64,000 bases of DNA. Source: Sanguibacter keddieii (GTDB lineage: Bacteria > Actinomycetota > Actinomycetes > Actinomycetales > Actinomycetaceae). The notes beneath the pieces were generated by a model. That model did not search any database. It saw only the letters and a list, made by a program, of their open reading frames with translations, and had not been told where the DNA came from. The first letter of the stretch is position 1, and each line of letters starts with the position of its first letter. Below are positions 54,115 to 61,841 of the stretch, piece after piece. The stretch is taken from the NCBI RefSeq assembly GCF_001064145.1, contig NZ_JVOJ01000059.1, forward strand, positions 41,510 through 105,509, read 5' to 3'. A program made the translations under genes and the position numbers.

Positions 54115-55008
54115 ATGGCTTCCGTTTCTGACTGGATTGAAGGCGCACGCCTGCGCACCCTCCCTGCCGCCGCCGCACCCGTGATAGTGGGTTCTGCCGC
54201 CGCGCACTACCTGGGAGGTTTCAGTGCGGCGCGCGCTGCCCTGGCGCTGCTGGTGGGGCTGGCCCTGCAGGTGGGGGTCAATTACGCGAACGATTATTCG
54301 GATGGCATTCGCGGGACTGATGACAATCGCAAGGGACCCGCGCGTCTGACGGGCGGTGGCCTCGCCAAGCCGACAACAGTCCTGGCGGCGGCGCTCGGTT
54401 CGTTCGCGGTGGCCGGGGTCGCGGGCCTCACGCTGGTCGCGATTTCTGGCACGTGGTGGCTGATCGCTGCGGGCACCGCGGCGGTCGTGGCCGCGTGGTT
54501 CTACACGGGAGGCAAACACCCCTACGCGTACATGGGCATCGGCCTGTCCGAGCTGATGGTCTTCGTGTTCTTCGGCCTGCTGGCGTGCGTGGGAACGACA
54601 TGGACGCAGGTGCAGTCGGCTCCGTGGTGGCTGTGGATGAGCGCGTCTGCGCTGGGCCTGCTGTCGGTGGCGCTGCTGATGGCCAATAACATTCGAGATA
54701 TTCCGACGGACCGCGAGTCGGGCAAGAGGACGGCGGCCGTGCGCCTGGGCGATCGCCCGTCGCGCTGGGTGTTTGCGGCGTGCGCGTGGCTTCCGGTCGC
54801 GATGATCGTGGCCCTCGGCGCTGCGGTTGGTTTGCATCCGCTGGCGACGTGCGCGCTGGGCGTGGGAGCGGCCGCCTGGGCGGTCGGCGTGAGCCTGCCG
54901 GTCCTCACCGGCGCCTCGGGCCGCGAGCTCATCACGGTGCTGCGCAACACCGGTTTTTTCACCCTCTCCTGGAGTGTTCTCGCAGCCATTGCCCTCGTGA
55001 TTTCCTAG
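54115..55008 (+). CDS. menA: 1,4-dihydroxy-2-naphthoate polyprenyltransferase
   Basis: A 297-residue UbiA-family membrane enzyme that joins the naphthoate head to the polyprenyl tail. LQVGVNYANDYSDGIRGTDD is the first Asp-rich (NDxxD-type) motif, and NNIRDIPTDRESGKRTAAVRLG the second. About eight to nine hydrophobic segments. ATG 54115 is 43 bp after menE in the same direction. One copy of GACGAGGCCGGGGC follows at 55018-55031. Confidence 0.92.
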   Translation: MASVSDWIEGARLRTLPAAAAPVIVGSAAAHYLGGFSAARAALALLVGLALQVGVNYANDYSDGIRGTDDNRKGPARLTGGGLAKPTTVLAAALGSFAVAGVAGLTLVAISGTWWLIAAGTAAVVAAWFYTGGKHPYAYMGIGLSELMVFVFFGLLACVGTTWTQVQSAPWWLWMSASALGLLSVALLMANNIRDIPTDRESGKRTAAVRLGDRPSRWVFAACAWLPVAMIVALGAAVGLHPLATCALGVGAAAWAVGVSLPVLTGASGRELITVLRNTGFFTLSWSVLAAIALVIS

Positions 55009-55127
55009 GTTTTCATCGACGAGGCCGGGGCTCCTTGCGCTCGCAGGGTCTCCTCGGGCGATGAAAAACGACCATCTGTCAGATAGGATGACTTACAGCA
55101 CTACTCACCGTTTCAGCGGAGGCCACG

Positions 55128-55205
55128 ATGAGCAATGATTCCTACACGCTGGGCGTGCACACCCCGATGGGCGCGGTCGCCCCGGGTTCGGTGACGAAGC
55201 CGTGA
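55128..55205 (+). CDS. 25-residue leader ORF before the DUF1023 gene
   Basis: ATG 55128 has GGAGG 6-7 nt upstream (55117-55121) and encodes a short peptide (MSNDSYTLGVHTPMGAVAP, then GSVTKP). Its TGA overlaps the GTG start of the next gene (GTGA). It may be a coupling leader, or the remains of a longer secretion partner that has been truncated; the residues after HTPMG do not look constrained. Confidence 0.45.
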   Translation: MSNDSYTLGVHTPMGAVAPGSVTKP

Positions 55206-56806
55206 ACTGGACAGACATTCAGCAATGGGAATCCGCGCCGCTGCAGACGTACGCAGTGGAGTGTGAAAACAAGCAGCGCCCCCTCCAGACCGAAGGCGAC
55301 AACCTCGCCGCAGACCTTGAGAGTCTGTCGGGGAGCGGGCACACCGTCCAGGCTGCTCGCAGCTCCCTCCGTCAGCAAATCTCCTCAATCGAACGGCAGG
55401 TAAACCACCTCATCAGCACAGCTGAGATCTGCAGCACGGGCGCGCATGGGATCGACAAGCTTCGCGCAAACGTCGACGATGCGCTCCAGCTGGCTGGCAC
55501 GTGGGGCATGACGATCGACGCGAGCGGAAACGTGTCGATGGATTCCACCCAGGTGGAGAGTCTCCGCAAGGCCGGAAAGAACATCTTCGAGATCACGGCG
55601 ACGGTCAAAACCGCGCAAGAGCGAGTCAACTTGGCCCTCAAGCAGGCCCAGGAGCTCGTCGATTCTCTCTCGCAGAAGCTAGCGTCCCTTGAGGCGGGAG
55701 CTTTCGATAACAACGTGCACTACTCCGCGACGATCAAGAGTCGCCCCACGTTACCTCCCGCGGATGCATCGCCACAGGAAAACGCGTCCTGGTGGAATTC
55801 CCTGTCGGAAGATGACAAGCAGTGGATGATCCGCGAGCACCCCGACGTCATCGGCAACCTTGAGGGCGTCGACTACACGTCGCGCAACCAGGCGAACCGC
55901 ATCATGCTGCCTCGCCTCAAGGAACAGGCCAAGGCAGACCTTCAAAAGTTCTACGACGATAACCCGCATATCGACCCATCTCTCTCTCATGAACGAGACC
56001 GCCTGAAGAACCGAATTAAAGCTCTCGAGCAAATCGAAGCAACTTTGAACAGGGAGAACACGGAGAATCCGCCGGTCCCACGCTACCTGATGCAGCTGGA
56101 TGCCTCCGGACCCAACATCCTCGCCGCCGTCTCGCAGAATAATCCGGACGATGCCGATCACATCGGCGTCATCGTTCCCGGCATGACGACGAGCGTTGCT
56201 GGCTCTCTCGGGGAATACGACAATCACGCTAAGGTCATGCGTGAGGCGGCAGAAGAAGCAGCAGGACCCGGACAAAAGGTCGCGATGGTCGAGTTCTTCG
56301 GCTACGACGCTCCCCCAGGTCTCATCGAAGCATCGAACACGGCCTTGGCTAACAAGGGTGCTCCCAAGCTCGCCAGCTTCCTCAACGGCATCGACGCGGC
56401 GCGCGAGCACGGCGCTGGCGATGCTCATATCACTGTCGCCTCCCACTCCTATGGTTCAACCACGGCGGGCATCGCCGCGACCCTGGTGAATGATGGAGTC
56501 ATCGACGACCTGGTGCAATTCGGCTCGCCTGGCTCGGGCGTTCAGGACGTGGGTGAGTTCCATGTCCCCGAAGGACACACCTACGTCAGCGCCGCCACAT
56601 ATATGAACGATCTCGTGCAGGGCGTGGGCCCAGATGACTTTTTCGGAAAGAACCCGACCAAAATGCCGGGCTATAAGCACCTCTCCGGAGATACCGTCTC
56701 AACTTCCTGGATACCTTTCTTTCAAAAACACAGCTCGTACTTCAAAGAAGGCACCCAAGCAAACCGCGATATCGCGAGCGTCATCGGAGGCAATCCTCCC
56801 TCATGA
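55202..56806 (+). CDS. DUF1023 alpha/beta hydrolase, type VII secretion-associated
   Basis: A 534-residue protein. Residues about 1-170 form an extended helical (coiled-coil) domain like the LXG/WXG N termini of type VII substrates. Residues about 310-490 match the DUF1023 hydrolase: HIGVIVPGMTTSVAG, then the nucleophile in TVASHSYGSTTAG (Ser in S-H-S-Y-G) and LVQFGSPGSGV. No Sec signal. Start GTG 55202 is coupled to the leader ORF. The stop overlaps the following lipoprotein start (ATGA), a linkage typical of an effector with its partner. Confidence 0.75.
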   Translation: MNWTDIQQWESAPLQTYAVECENKQRPLQTEGDNLAADLESLSGSGHTVQAARSSLRQQISSIERQVNHLISTAEICSTGAHGIDKLRANVDDALQLAGTWGMTIDASGNVSMDSTQVESLRKAGKNIFEITATVKTAQERVNLALKQAQELVDSLSQKLASLEAGAFDNNVHYSATIKSRPTLPPADASPQENASWWNSLSEDDKQWMIREHPDVIGNLEGVDYTSRNQANRIMLPRLKEQAKADLQKFYDDNPHIDPSLSHERDRLKNRIKALEQIEATLNRENTENPPVPRYLMQLDASGPNILAAVSQNNPDDADHIGVIVPGMTTSVAGSLGEYDNHAKVMREAAEEAAGPGQKVAMVEFFGYDAPPGLIEASNTALANKGAPKLASFLNGIDAAREHGAGDAHITVASHSYGSTTAGIAATLVNDGVIDDLVQFGSPGSGVQDVGEFHVPEGHTYVSAATYMNDLVQGVGPDDFFGKNPTKMPGYKHLSGDTVSTSWIPFFQKHSSYFKEGTQANRDIASVIGGNPPS

Positions 56807-57381
56807 GAAAACTCTTCGCTGCCCTTCTCACACTTTTTTCAGTTATTGCCTGTGCCGCATGCGCACCGTTTTTTGGAGGATCCATGAGCCCGTTCAGCCC
56901 CCAGGTCAAGTCCGTCGAGTCCTTCCAGCGCGACATCGAGCCCGCGATCATCGCCGCGCGCAACGAGCTCGTTACCGCCGAGAACTTCATGGCATATAAG
57001 AACGGCTACTCAATCGACCATTACACGCGAGATAACAACACCCTCTACGCTTTCCATTCGCGCATGTTCTTCTTTACCGAGCTGGACACAGACCACATCC
57101 GCGACACCTACAACAAACACCTCCTCCCCCTCGGATTTGAACTATCCGAGAAACGCTGGACATCCAACGGAGTCGAGATCGTGAACTTCCTGTGGGTCAA
57201 CGACGAATACCAGGCAGTCGTTTCGTCGACAACACGAGTCGGAGAGCAAACCGGCACACACTACTACACCCAGGACACCCCCTCGGACGGGTCCACTGGC
57301 AACCCGCCGCAGATGATCGACCAGCCCGGACGCATCCCCGACTGGTTCGACCCCAACCTCCCGCCCGCGGGACAGGGATGA
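56803..57381 (+). CDS. Lipoprotein, possible immunity or accessory partner
   Basis: A 192-residue lipoprotein: MRKLFAALLTLFSVIACAAC has a basic start, hydrophobic core and lipobox (VIAC or CAAC). The mature part is mixed alpha/beta with FLWVNDEYQAVVSSTTRVG and a Pro-rich end (PGRIPDWFDPNLPPAGQG). I do not recognise a family. Because it overlaps the hydrolase stop by 4 bp, it is probably made together with that protein; immunity is a guess. Confidence 0.6.
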   Translation: MRKLFAALLTLFSVIACAACAPFFGGSMSPFSPQVKSVESFQRDIEPAIIAARNELVTAENFMAYKNGYSIDHYTRDNNTLYAFHSRMFFFTELDTDHIRDTYNKHLLPLGFELSEKRWTSNGVEIVNFLWVNDEYQAVVSSTTRVGEQTGTHYYTQDTPSDGSTGNPPQMIDQPGRIPDWFDPNLPPAGQG

Positions 57382-57400
57382 CACAACAAGCAACCGCACG

Positions 57401-57437
57401 CCGAGGAGCGCGACCACTCGCGCTACGCGCTCCTCGG
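57401..57437. terminator. Bidirectional terminator between lipoprotein and MFS genes
   Basis: Perfect 12-bp stem CCGAGGAGCGCG/CGCGCTCCTCGG with a 13-nt loop between convergent genes. Confidence 0.8.
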
Positions 57438-57468
57438 GCGACTCGGAACCCCTAGCTGAAGGAGCGCG

Positions 57469-58926
57469 TCAGCGCCCGCGGCGGTACAGGTATTCGTGCA
57501 GCCAGTCGCCCGCGATGCCGGTCGCTGCTGCGACGACACAGACGAGGGCGATGGCCCGGAAGGCCCCCGAGGCGAGCAGGGGCGTGAACACGCCGATGCC
57601 GATCGCGGCGCTGCCCTGCATTGCGAGGTCGTTCATGGCGACCGCGCGCCCGTTTTGCCCCGGAGCGACGGTCGCGAACACGGTGTCGTAGATGGGCGTG
57701 AACAGGGCACCGAAGCCCGCGTAGATGAAGCACATGGCGGCGGTGATGACCCACGGCCCCATGCTCATGCACAGCGCGAGGAGGGCGGTACCCGCGAGGA
57801 TGAGGCTGACGCACGCGCGCACGGTCCGCCCGCGCCCGATGCGAGCCATAACGGTGCCCGACGTCATGGCGGTGGCCAGGGCGACGCAGTAGGCGGGCAG
57901 GAGGCGCACGGACACCTGCGCGGGCGTGAGCCCGTAGTTGGCGGCACCGATGCCGTTCATGAGGGGCGCGACCGTGAAGTTCATGCAGTAGACGATCAGG
58001 ATGAGGCTGATCGAGCGCGCCCACGGCACGTTCGTGAAGAAGGAACGCGTGATGAAGGGTGTGCGCGCACGCCCGATGTAGCGCCAGAAGATGACGCCGC
58101 CGAGGACGAGGCCCGCGATGAGCCACCAGCGCGGGTTCGCGGCGACAAGGGTGAGCAGCAGAGCCAGCGAGGAGAAGATCGCGAGGCCGACGACGTCGAC
58201 GCGTCCGGCGTGGGCGCGCGCGGGGACTCGGCGCCCCATGATCGGCAGGAATGCGAGGCCGGCCAGGGGAATGAGGAGGAGAAGCGCCCAGTTGATGTCG
58301 GCGAGAATGCCGCCCGAAAGCATACCGATCGCGGTGCCACCCTGGAAGGCGGCGCACATGAGGCCGACGTAGAGGCCTCGTTTTTTCGGGTCACGGATGG
58401 CGGTCGCCAGGATCATGTATGCGGATGCCGCGGCCTGGTACCCGAGGGTTTGAAGCGCGCGGGCGACGATGACGCCGACCAGCGACGAGGAGAAGACGAA
58501 GCCAAGCAGGGAACCCGCGACGATCAGCGCGATTCCTACGTCGACGATGCGGCGCAGCGGAATGAAGTCACCGAGGGTTCCGTACAGGAAGCAGGCAACG
58601 CCGAGGACGATGCCGGGGATCGCCGTGATCAGGCCGGAGGCGTCCCCCGCCCCGATGTCCTGGGCGACGCGCAGGTAGACGAGGTTGAACCCCTGGAGGG
58701 AGACAGTCCCAAGAGCGTAGATGCCGAGAAGCGGCAGGAGCACGCGCGCGGGCCCGTCCGCGTATTCGCCGTCCGTGGCAACGGTGCGCACGTTGATCGC
58801 TGGGGCCGAGGCCGCCCCTCGGATGACCTGTGAGGGGACGGTGGCGACGCGGCAGGTGGGACCTGCCGCCCGTGATGAGATGAAGAAGCGGAGCGTGCGC
58901 ACGGCGCTTAGTTCACCACAAATCAA
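57469..58926 (-). CDS. MFS transporter, DHA2-like drug exporter type
   Basis: An integral membrane protein with about twelve to fourteen hydrophobic segments. The core begins near residue 60 (LLPLLGIYALGTVSLQGFNLVY). GVACFLYGTLGDFIPLRRIVDVG is the loop 2-3 motif A equivalent, and QGGTAIGMLSGGILAD a motif C-like helix. The start is uncertain: the longest frame uses TTG 58926 with no ribosome-binding site. The first 55 residues do not look membrane-like and contain a DNA palindrome at 58849-58869, so GTG 58791 could be the true start. Substrate unknown. Confidence 0.7.
   Translation of the reverse strand: MICGELSAVRTLRFFISSRAAGPTCRVATVPSQVIRGAASAPAINVRTVATDGEYADGPARVLLPLLGIYALGTVSLQGFNLVYLRVAQDIGAGDASGLITAIPGIVLGVACFLYGTLGDFIPLRRIVDVGIALIVAGSLLGFVFSSSLVGVIVARALQTLGYQAAASAYMILATAIRDPKKRGLYVGLMCAAFQGGTAIGMLSGGILADINWALLLLIPLAGLAFLPIMGRRVPARAHAGRVDVVGLAIFSSLALLLTLVAANPRWWLIAGLVLGGVIFWRYIGRARTPFITRSFFTNVPWARSISLILIVYCMNFTVAPLMNGIGAANYGLTPAQVSVRLLPAYCVALATAMTSGTVMARIGRGRTVRACVSLILAGTALLALCMSMGPWVITAAMCFIYAGFGALFTPIYDTVFATVAPGQNGRAVAMNDLAMQGSAAIGIGVFTPLLASGAFRAIALVCVVAAATGIAGDWLHEYLYRRGR
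58849..58869. promoter_or_regulatory. Palindrome in the 5' region of the MFS gene
   Basis: GCGGCAGGT-GGG-ACCTGCCGC, perfect 9-bp arms. Either a hairpin in the leader RNA or an operator, if the gene starts at 58791. Confidence 0.4.
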
Positions 58927-58932
58927 ACATTT

Positions 58933-58957
58933 AGCACTATTACAGGAAACTAGTGCT
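58933..58957. promoter_or_regulatory. Dyad upstream of the MFS gene
   Basis: AGCACTA-N11-TAGTGCT in an A/T-rich stretch of the divergent region between the MFS gene and rbsK. Size fits a dimeric repressor site. Confidence 0.4.
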
Positions 58958-59085
58958 CGAATGAAGCTGTACTTAATCTAAGAGGGGCGAACAGACGCGG
59001 AGCGCATAACAACACGTAAGTGCCCAAAGCCACAACGCAGCATCCCTGACGTGGCACAATGAATCATCCCTCGCAAAGGAGCACC

Positions 59086-59991
59086 ATGTCTCGCGTCATC
59101 GTTGTCGGTTCCATCAACCAGGACGTCACGGTCACCGTCGACCGTTTCCCGAGCCCCGGCGAAACGCTCTCGGGCACCTCGCTCACCTACAGCCTCGGCG
59201 GAAAGGGGGCGAACCAGGCTGCCGCGGCCGCGCATTCGGGGGTCCCCGTCTTCTTTGTGGGAGCGGTCGGCACCGACCCCTCGGGCCAGCGTCTACGCGC
59301 GGATCTGGCGTCTCACGGCGTAGACGTCACCCACCTGCGCGAGGTCGACGGCCCGTCCGGGACCGCGCTCATCACCGTCGCATCCTCGGGTGAGAACACG
59401 ATCATCCTCGACGCCGGGGCGAACGCGACCGTGACTATCAAGCCCGCCAAGGCCTCGCTGTTCCCCGCCCCCGCCGACGTCGTCGTCCTGCAGGCCGAGA
59501 TCCCCGAGGCGGCCAACGCCGAAGCCCTCACGTGGGCGCACTCGTTTGGCGCGCGCGTCCTGCTTAACCTGGCCCCCGCGCGCCCCACCGACGCCGCTTT
59601 CATGGCGCGCGTCGACGTTCTCGTCGTCAACGAGACGGAGGCAGGCCTGACGCTCGGCATGCCCGCTCCAGCCAGCCCCACCGAGGCGATCGGCGTCGCG
59701 CGGGCGCTACGAGGCCTCGGCCCCAAGCACGTCATGGTGACGCTCGGCGCGGACGGGGCTGCGTGGGCATCGGGCAGCGAGGCCGGGCACTGCCCCGCCC
59801 TCACCCTCGGCGAGGCCGTGGACACCACGGGCGCCGGAGACGCGTGCGTGGGCGCGCTGGCCGCCGCTATGGCCCTCGGCAAGCCCTTCGCCGAGGCCGT
59901 GGCCGACGGCATCCGAGCCGGATCGACGGCGGTCCTCGCGCCGGGTGCCGCCCCCTCGTACGCGACGCTCCTCCGCGTCACGCGCGCCTGA
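59086..59991 (+). CDS. rbsK: Ribokinase (PfkB family)
   Basis: A 301-residue sugar kinase. VIVVGSINQDVTVTVDRFPSPGETLSG and LGGKGANQAAAAAHSG are the N-terminal PfkB signature typical of ribokinase (GGKGANQA). The catalytic motif is VDTTGAGDACVGALAAAM, with the base Asp. ATG 59086 follows AAAGGAG. No ribose transporter or pentose gene is adjacent, so the sugar could also be deoxyribose or a related pentose. Confidence 0.87.
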   Translation: MSRVIVVGSINQDVTVTVDRFPSPGETLSGTSLTYSLGGKGANQAAAAAHSGVPVFFVGAVGTDPSGQRLRADLASHGVDVTHLREVDGPSGTALITVASSGENTIILDAGANATVTIKPAKASLFPAPADVVVLQAEIPEAANAEALTWAHSFGARVLLNLAPARPTDAAFMARVDVLVVNETEAGLTLGMPAPASPTEAIGVARALRGLGPKHVMVTLGADGAAWASGSEAGHCPALTLGEAVDTTGAGDACVGALAAAMALGKPFAEAVADGIRAGSTAVLAPGAAPSYATLLRVTRA

Positions 59992-60067
59992 ACGCCACCC
60001 GACTCCTCCGATTGCCCCGGGAGTGAACGCGCCAGCGTGAGACGACCCACGCCCCTATGCTAGGGAC

Positions 60068-60457
60068 ATGGTCAGAATCGTCTTCGTCGTCGCAATGCTC
60101 GCAGTCACCATCTACGCTGCCGCCGACTGGCACCGCACACCCGAAGACGAGATGCCCGGAAAGATCGCCAAGCCTATCTGGCTCATGATCATCCTCTTCA
60201 CCGCGACGATCGCCGCCATCGGCCCCATCGCATGGCTCGTCCTGCGCTGGGTATCACGCGCAGAAAAGAAGCAGACGCGCACGCCCGAGGCCCCCAAGCG
60301 CCCCTCCGCCCCCGACGACGACCCCGAGTTCCTATTCCGCCTCGAGCGCGACATCCAGCGCAAGCGCCGCGAGGACGAACGCCGCGCACAGGAACAGCGC
60401 AAACGCTCCGAGGATGAGGAACCCGACCCCGCTGAGGATTCCGGCGAGGCCAACTGA
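60068..60457 (+). CDS. Small membrane protein with phospholipase-D-nuclease N-terminal (PLDc_N) domain
   Basis: A 129-residue protein with two hydrophobic helices (VRIVFVVAMLAVTIYAAADW and LMIILFTATIAAIGPIAWLVL) joined by the charged RTPEDEMPGKIAKPIW, the PLDc_N pattern widespread in actinobacteria. The C-terminal half is a highly charged coil (ERDIQRKRREDERRAQEQRK). Function unknown. ATG 60068 is 76 bp after rbsK. Confidence 0.75.
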   Translation: MVRIVFVVAMLAVTIYAAADWHRTPEDEMPGKIAKPIWLMIILFTATIAAIGPIAWLVLRWVSRAEKKQTRTPEAPKRPSAPDDDPEFLFRLERDIQRKRREDERRAQEQRKRSEDEEPDPAEDSGEAN

Positions 60458-60480
60458 ACGACACTCACACCGCACACCTC

Positions 60481-60513
60481 GGGCAGTGCTCTGTCACACC
60501 TCGGGCACTGCCC
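60481..60513. terminator. Bidirectional terminator between small membrane protein and phosphatase
   Basis: Perfect 9-bp stem GGGCAGTGC/GCACTGCCC with a 15-nt loop. The arms lie in a two-copy direct repeat beginning CACACCTCGGGCA (60472 and 60496). Confidence 0.65.
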
Positions 60514-60564
60514 CGTCACGGCGTGACGCGACCGCGGTACGACGCGGCCGCCCGACGGGCAGGG

Positions 60565-61233
60565 TCAGCGACGCAGGTCCGCCTGCGAATCCCCCGGCGT
60601 CATATCCTTCGCCATCGCGACCAGGTCCGCCGCAGGCTCCGCGTAGGAGGTGCCCACCAGCGTCGCACCCGAGAAGATAAACGACGTGATCGACGCGAGC
60701 GCACAGTGGCGCGACTTCGGCGCGTGCGCCAGCGGCTGGCCGTTCACGAAGCGCGTCAGCGTCACGATCGGATTCTGGTGGGACACGACGAGCGCCTCGC
60801 GCCCCCGGGCCTCGCGCAGCGCCGAGGAAAGGGCCGCGCTCATACGTGACGCGATATCCCGATAGGGCTCACCCCACGAGGGACGCAGCGGATTGCAGTA
60901 GTACTTGTAGTACTTCGGGTTCGCCAGCATCGCGCGGTTAGTGTTCACCGGCAGCCCCTCGAAGACGTTGTCCGACTCAATGAGGCGCGGATCCGACTGG
61001 ATGCTCAGGTCGTACGCGGCCGCCGTCGGAGCCGCCGTCAACTGCGCGCGCAGCAGCGGCGAAGAAATCACGCGAGCAATATCCGCACCCGAATCAACCA
61101 GATACTCAGCGGCGCGGGCAGCCATCGCATGCCCCAGCTCCGTCAGCCCAAAACCGGGCAGCCGCCCGTACAAAACACCGTCGGGATTGTCCACCTCGCC
61201 GTGGCGCATAACGTGAATAATGGTGCGGTCCAT
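60565..61233 (-). CDS. Histidine phosphatase family protein
   Basis: A 222-residue phosphoglycerate-mutase-like phosphatase. The RHG motif is in IIHVMRHGEVDNPDG, with the later SSPLLRAQLTAAPTAA and the second His in REALVVSHQNPIVTLTRF. Residues YYKYYCNPLRPSWGEPY look specific for an actinobacterial subgroup. ATG 61233 is preferred to 61260. Substrate unknown. Confidence 0.85.
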   Translation of the reverse strand: MDRTIIHVMRHGEVDNPDGVLYGRLPGFGLTELGHAMAARAAEYLVDSGADIARVISSPLLRAQLTAAPTAAAYDLSIQSDPRLIESDNVFEGLPVNTNRAMLANPKYYKYYCNPLRPSWGEPYRDIASRMSAALSSALREARGREALVVSHQNPIVTLTRFVNGQPLAHAPKSRHCALASITSFIFSGATLVGTSYAEPAADLVAMAKDMTPGDSQADLRR

Positions 61234-61264
61234 GACACCCAAGTATAGGGCCCCGAACACACGA

Positions 61265-61290
61265 GAGGCCCGACCAATTGGCCGGGCCTC
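61265..61290. terminator. Terminator of the bS22 gene
   Basis: GAGGCCCG pairs with CGGGCCTC (8 bp plus inner pairs) in the 65 bp between the bS22 stop and the phosphatase start. Confidence 0.65.
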
Positions 61291-61297
61291 CGCTCGC

Positions 61298-61396
61298 TCA
61301 CTTCTTGTTGCGACGCTGGTGACGCGTCTTGCGCAGGAGCTTGCGGTGCTTCTTCTTCGCCATGCGCTTGCGGCGCTTCTTGATGACGGAGCCCAT
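61298..61396 (-). CDS. Actinobacterial small ribosomal protein bS22 (AURKAIP1/COX24-type)
   Basis: A 32-residue, extremely basic protein beginning MGSVIKKRRKRMAKKKHRKL and ending RRNKK, almost invariant in actinobacteria and known as 30S protein bS22. ATG 61396 follows GAGGGAGGAACCCC. Next to the HTH gene, as in mycobacteria (Rv0500B beside Rv0500A). It is easily missed because of its length. Confidence 0.95.
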   Translation of the reverse strand: MGSVIKKRRKRMAKKKHRKLLRKTRHQRRNKK

Positions 61397-61480
61397 GGGG
61401 TTCCTCCCTCGTAGTGTGTGCGGCAGAGGTACTACCGCTGATGGATGATGGGTGCCCGAGCCGGGCACATCGTGCCTATA

Positions 61481-61699
61481 CTACCCGCCAATGACGCGAG
61501 CCTGGTCACCAGAGTGATCTGCCATACCGGCCTGAATCATCTGGGTGACCGCGGCCTCCGGGACTCGGAAGCTCTTTCCGACGCGAATCGCGGGCATTTC
61601 GCCACTGTGAATCAACCGGTACACAGTCATCTTAGAGACGCGCATGATGTCCGCCACTTCCGTGACAGTCATAAAGCGCGGCGCCGACTGCTGTTCCAT
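61481..61699 (-). CDS. Excisionase-type helix-turn-helix DNA-binding protein
   Basis: A 72-residue protein, essentially one MerR-like winged helix: FMTVTEVADIMRVSKMTVYR is the HTH and GEMPAIRVGKSFRVPEAAV the wing. It belongs to the group found beside bS22 across actinobacteria; the conserved pairing argues for a core function and not a phage excisionase. ATG 61699; divergent to trkH. Confidence 0.88.
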   Translation of the reverse strand: MEQQSAPRFMTVTEVADIMRVSKMTVYRLIHSGEMPAIRVGKSFRVPEAAVTQMIQAGMADHSGDQARVIGG

Positions 61700-61796
61700 T
61701 AATGACTCCCGGATATGCTCGCGAGGCGCGCTAAACCCGATTCGTTCACCGCTTACGTAGCCTCACGAAATATACTACTGCCCAACCACATGGAAA

Positions 61797-61823
61797 CTGC
61801 AACTTTATCCATTTTTGTTGCAG
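61797..61823. promoter_or_regulatory. Dyad upstream of trkH
   Basis: CTGCAAC-N13-GTTGCAG, 7-bp arms with an A/T-rich spacer, ending 18 bp before the trkH start and spanning the divergent region. Possible operator or leader hairpin. Confidence 0.35.
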
Positions 61824-61841
61824 AGTCGTTAAGGAGTATCG

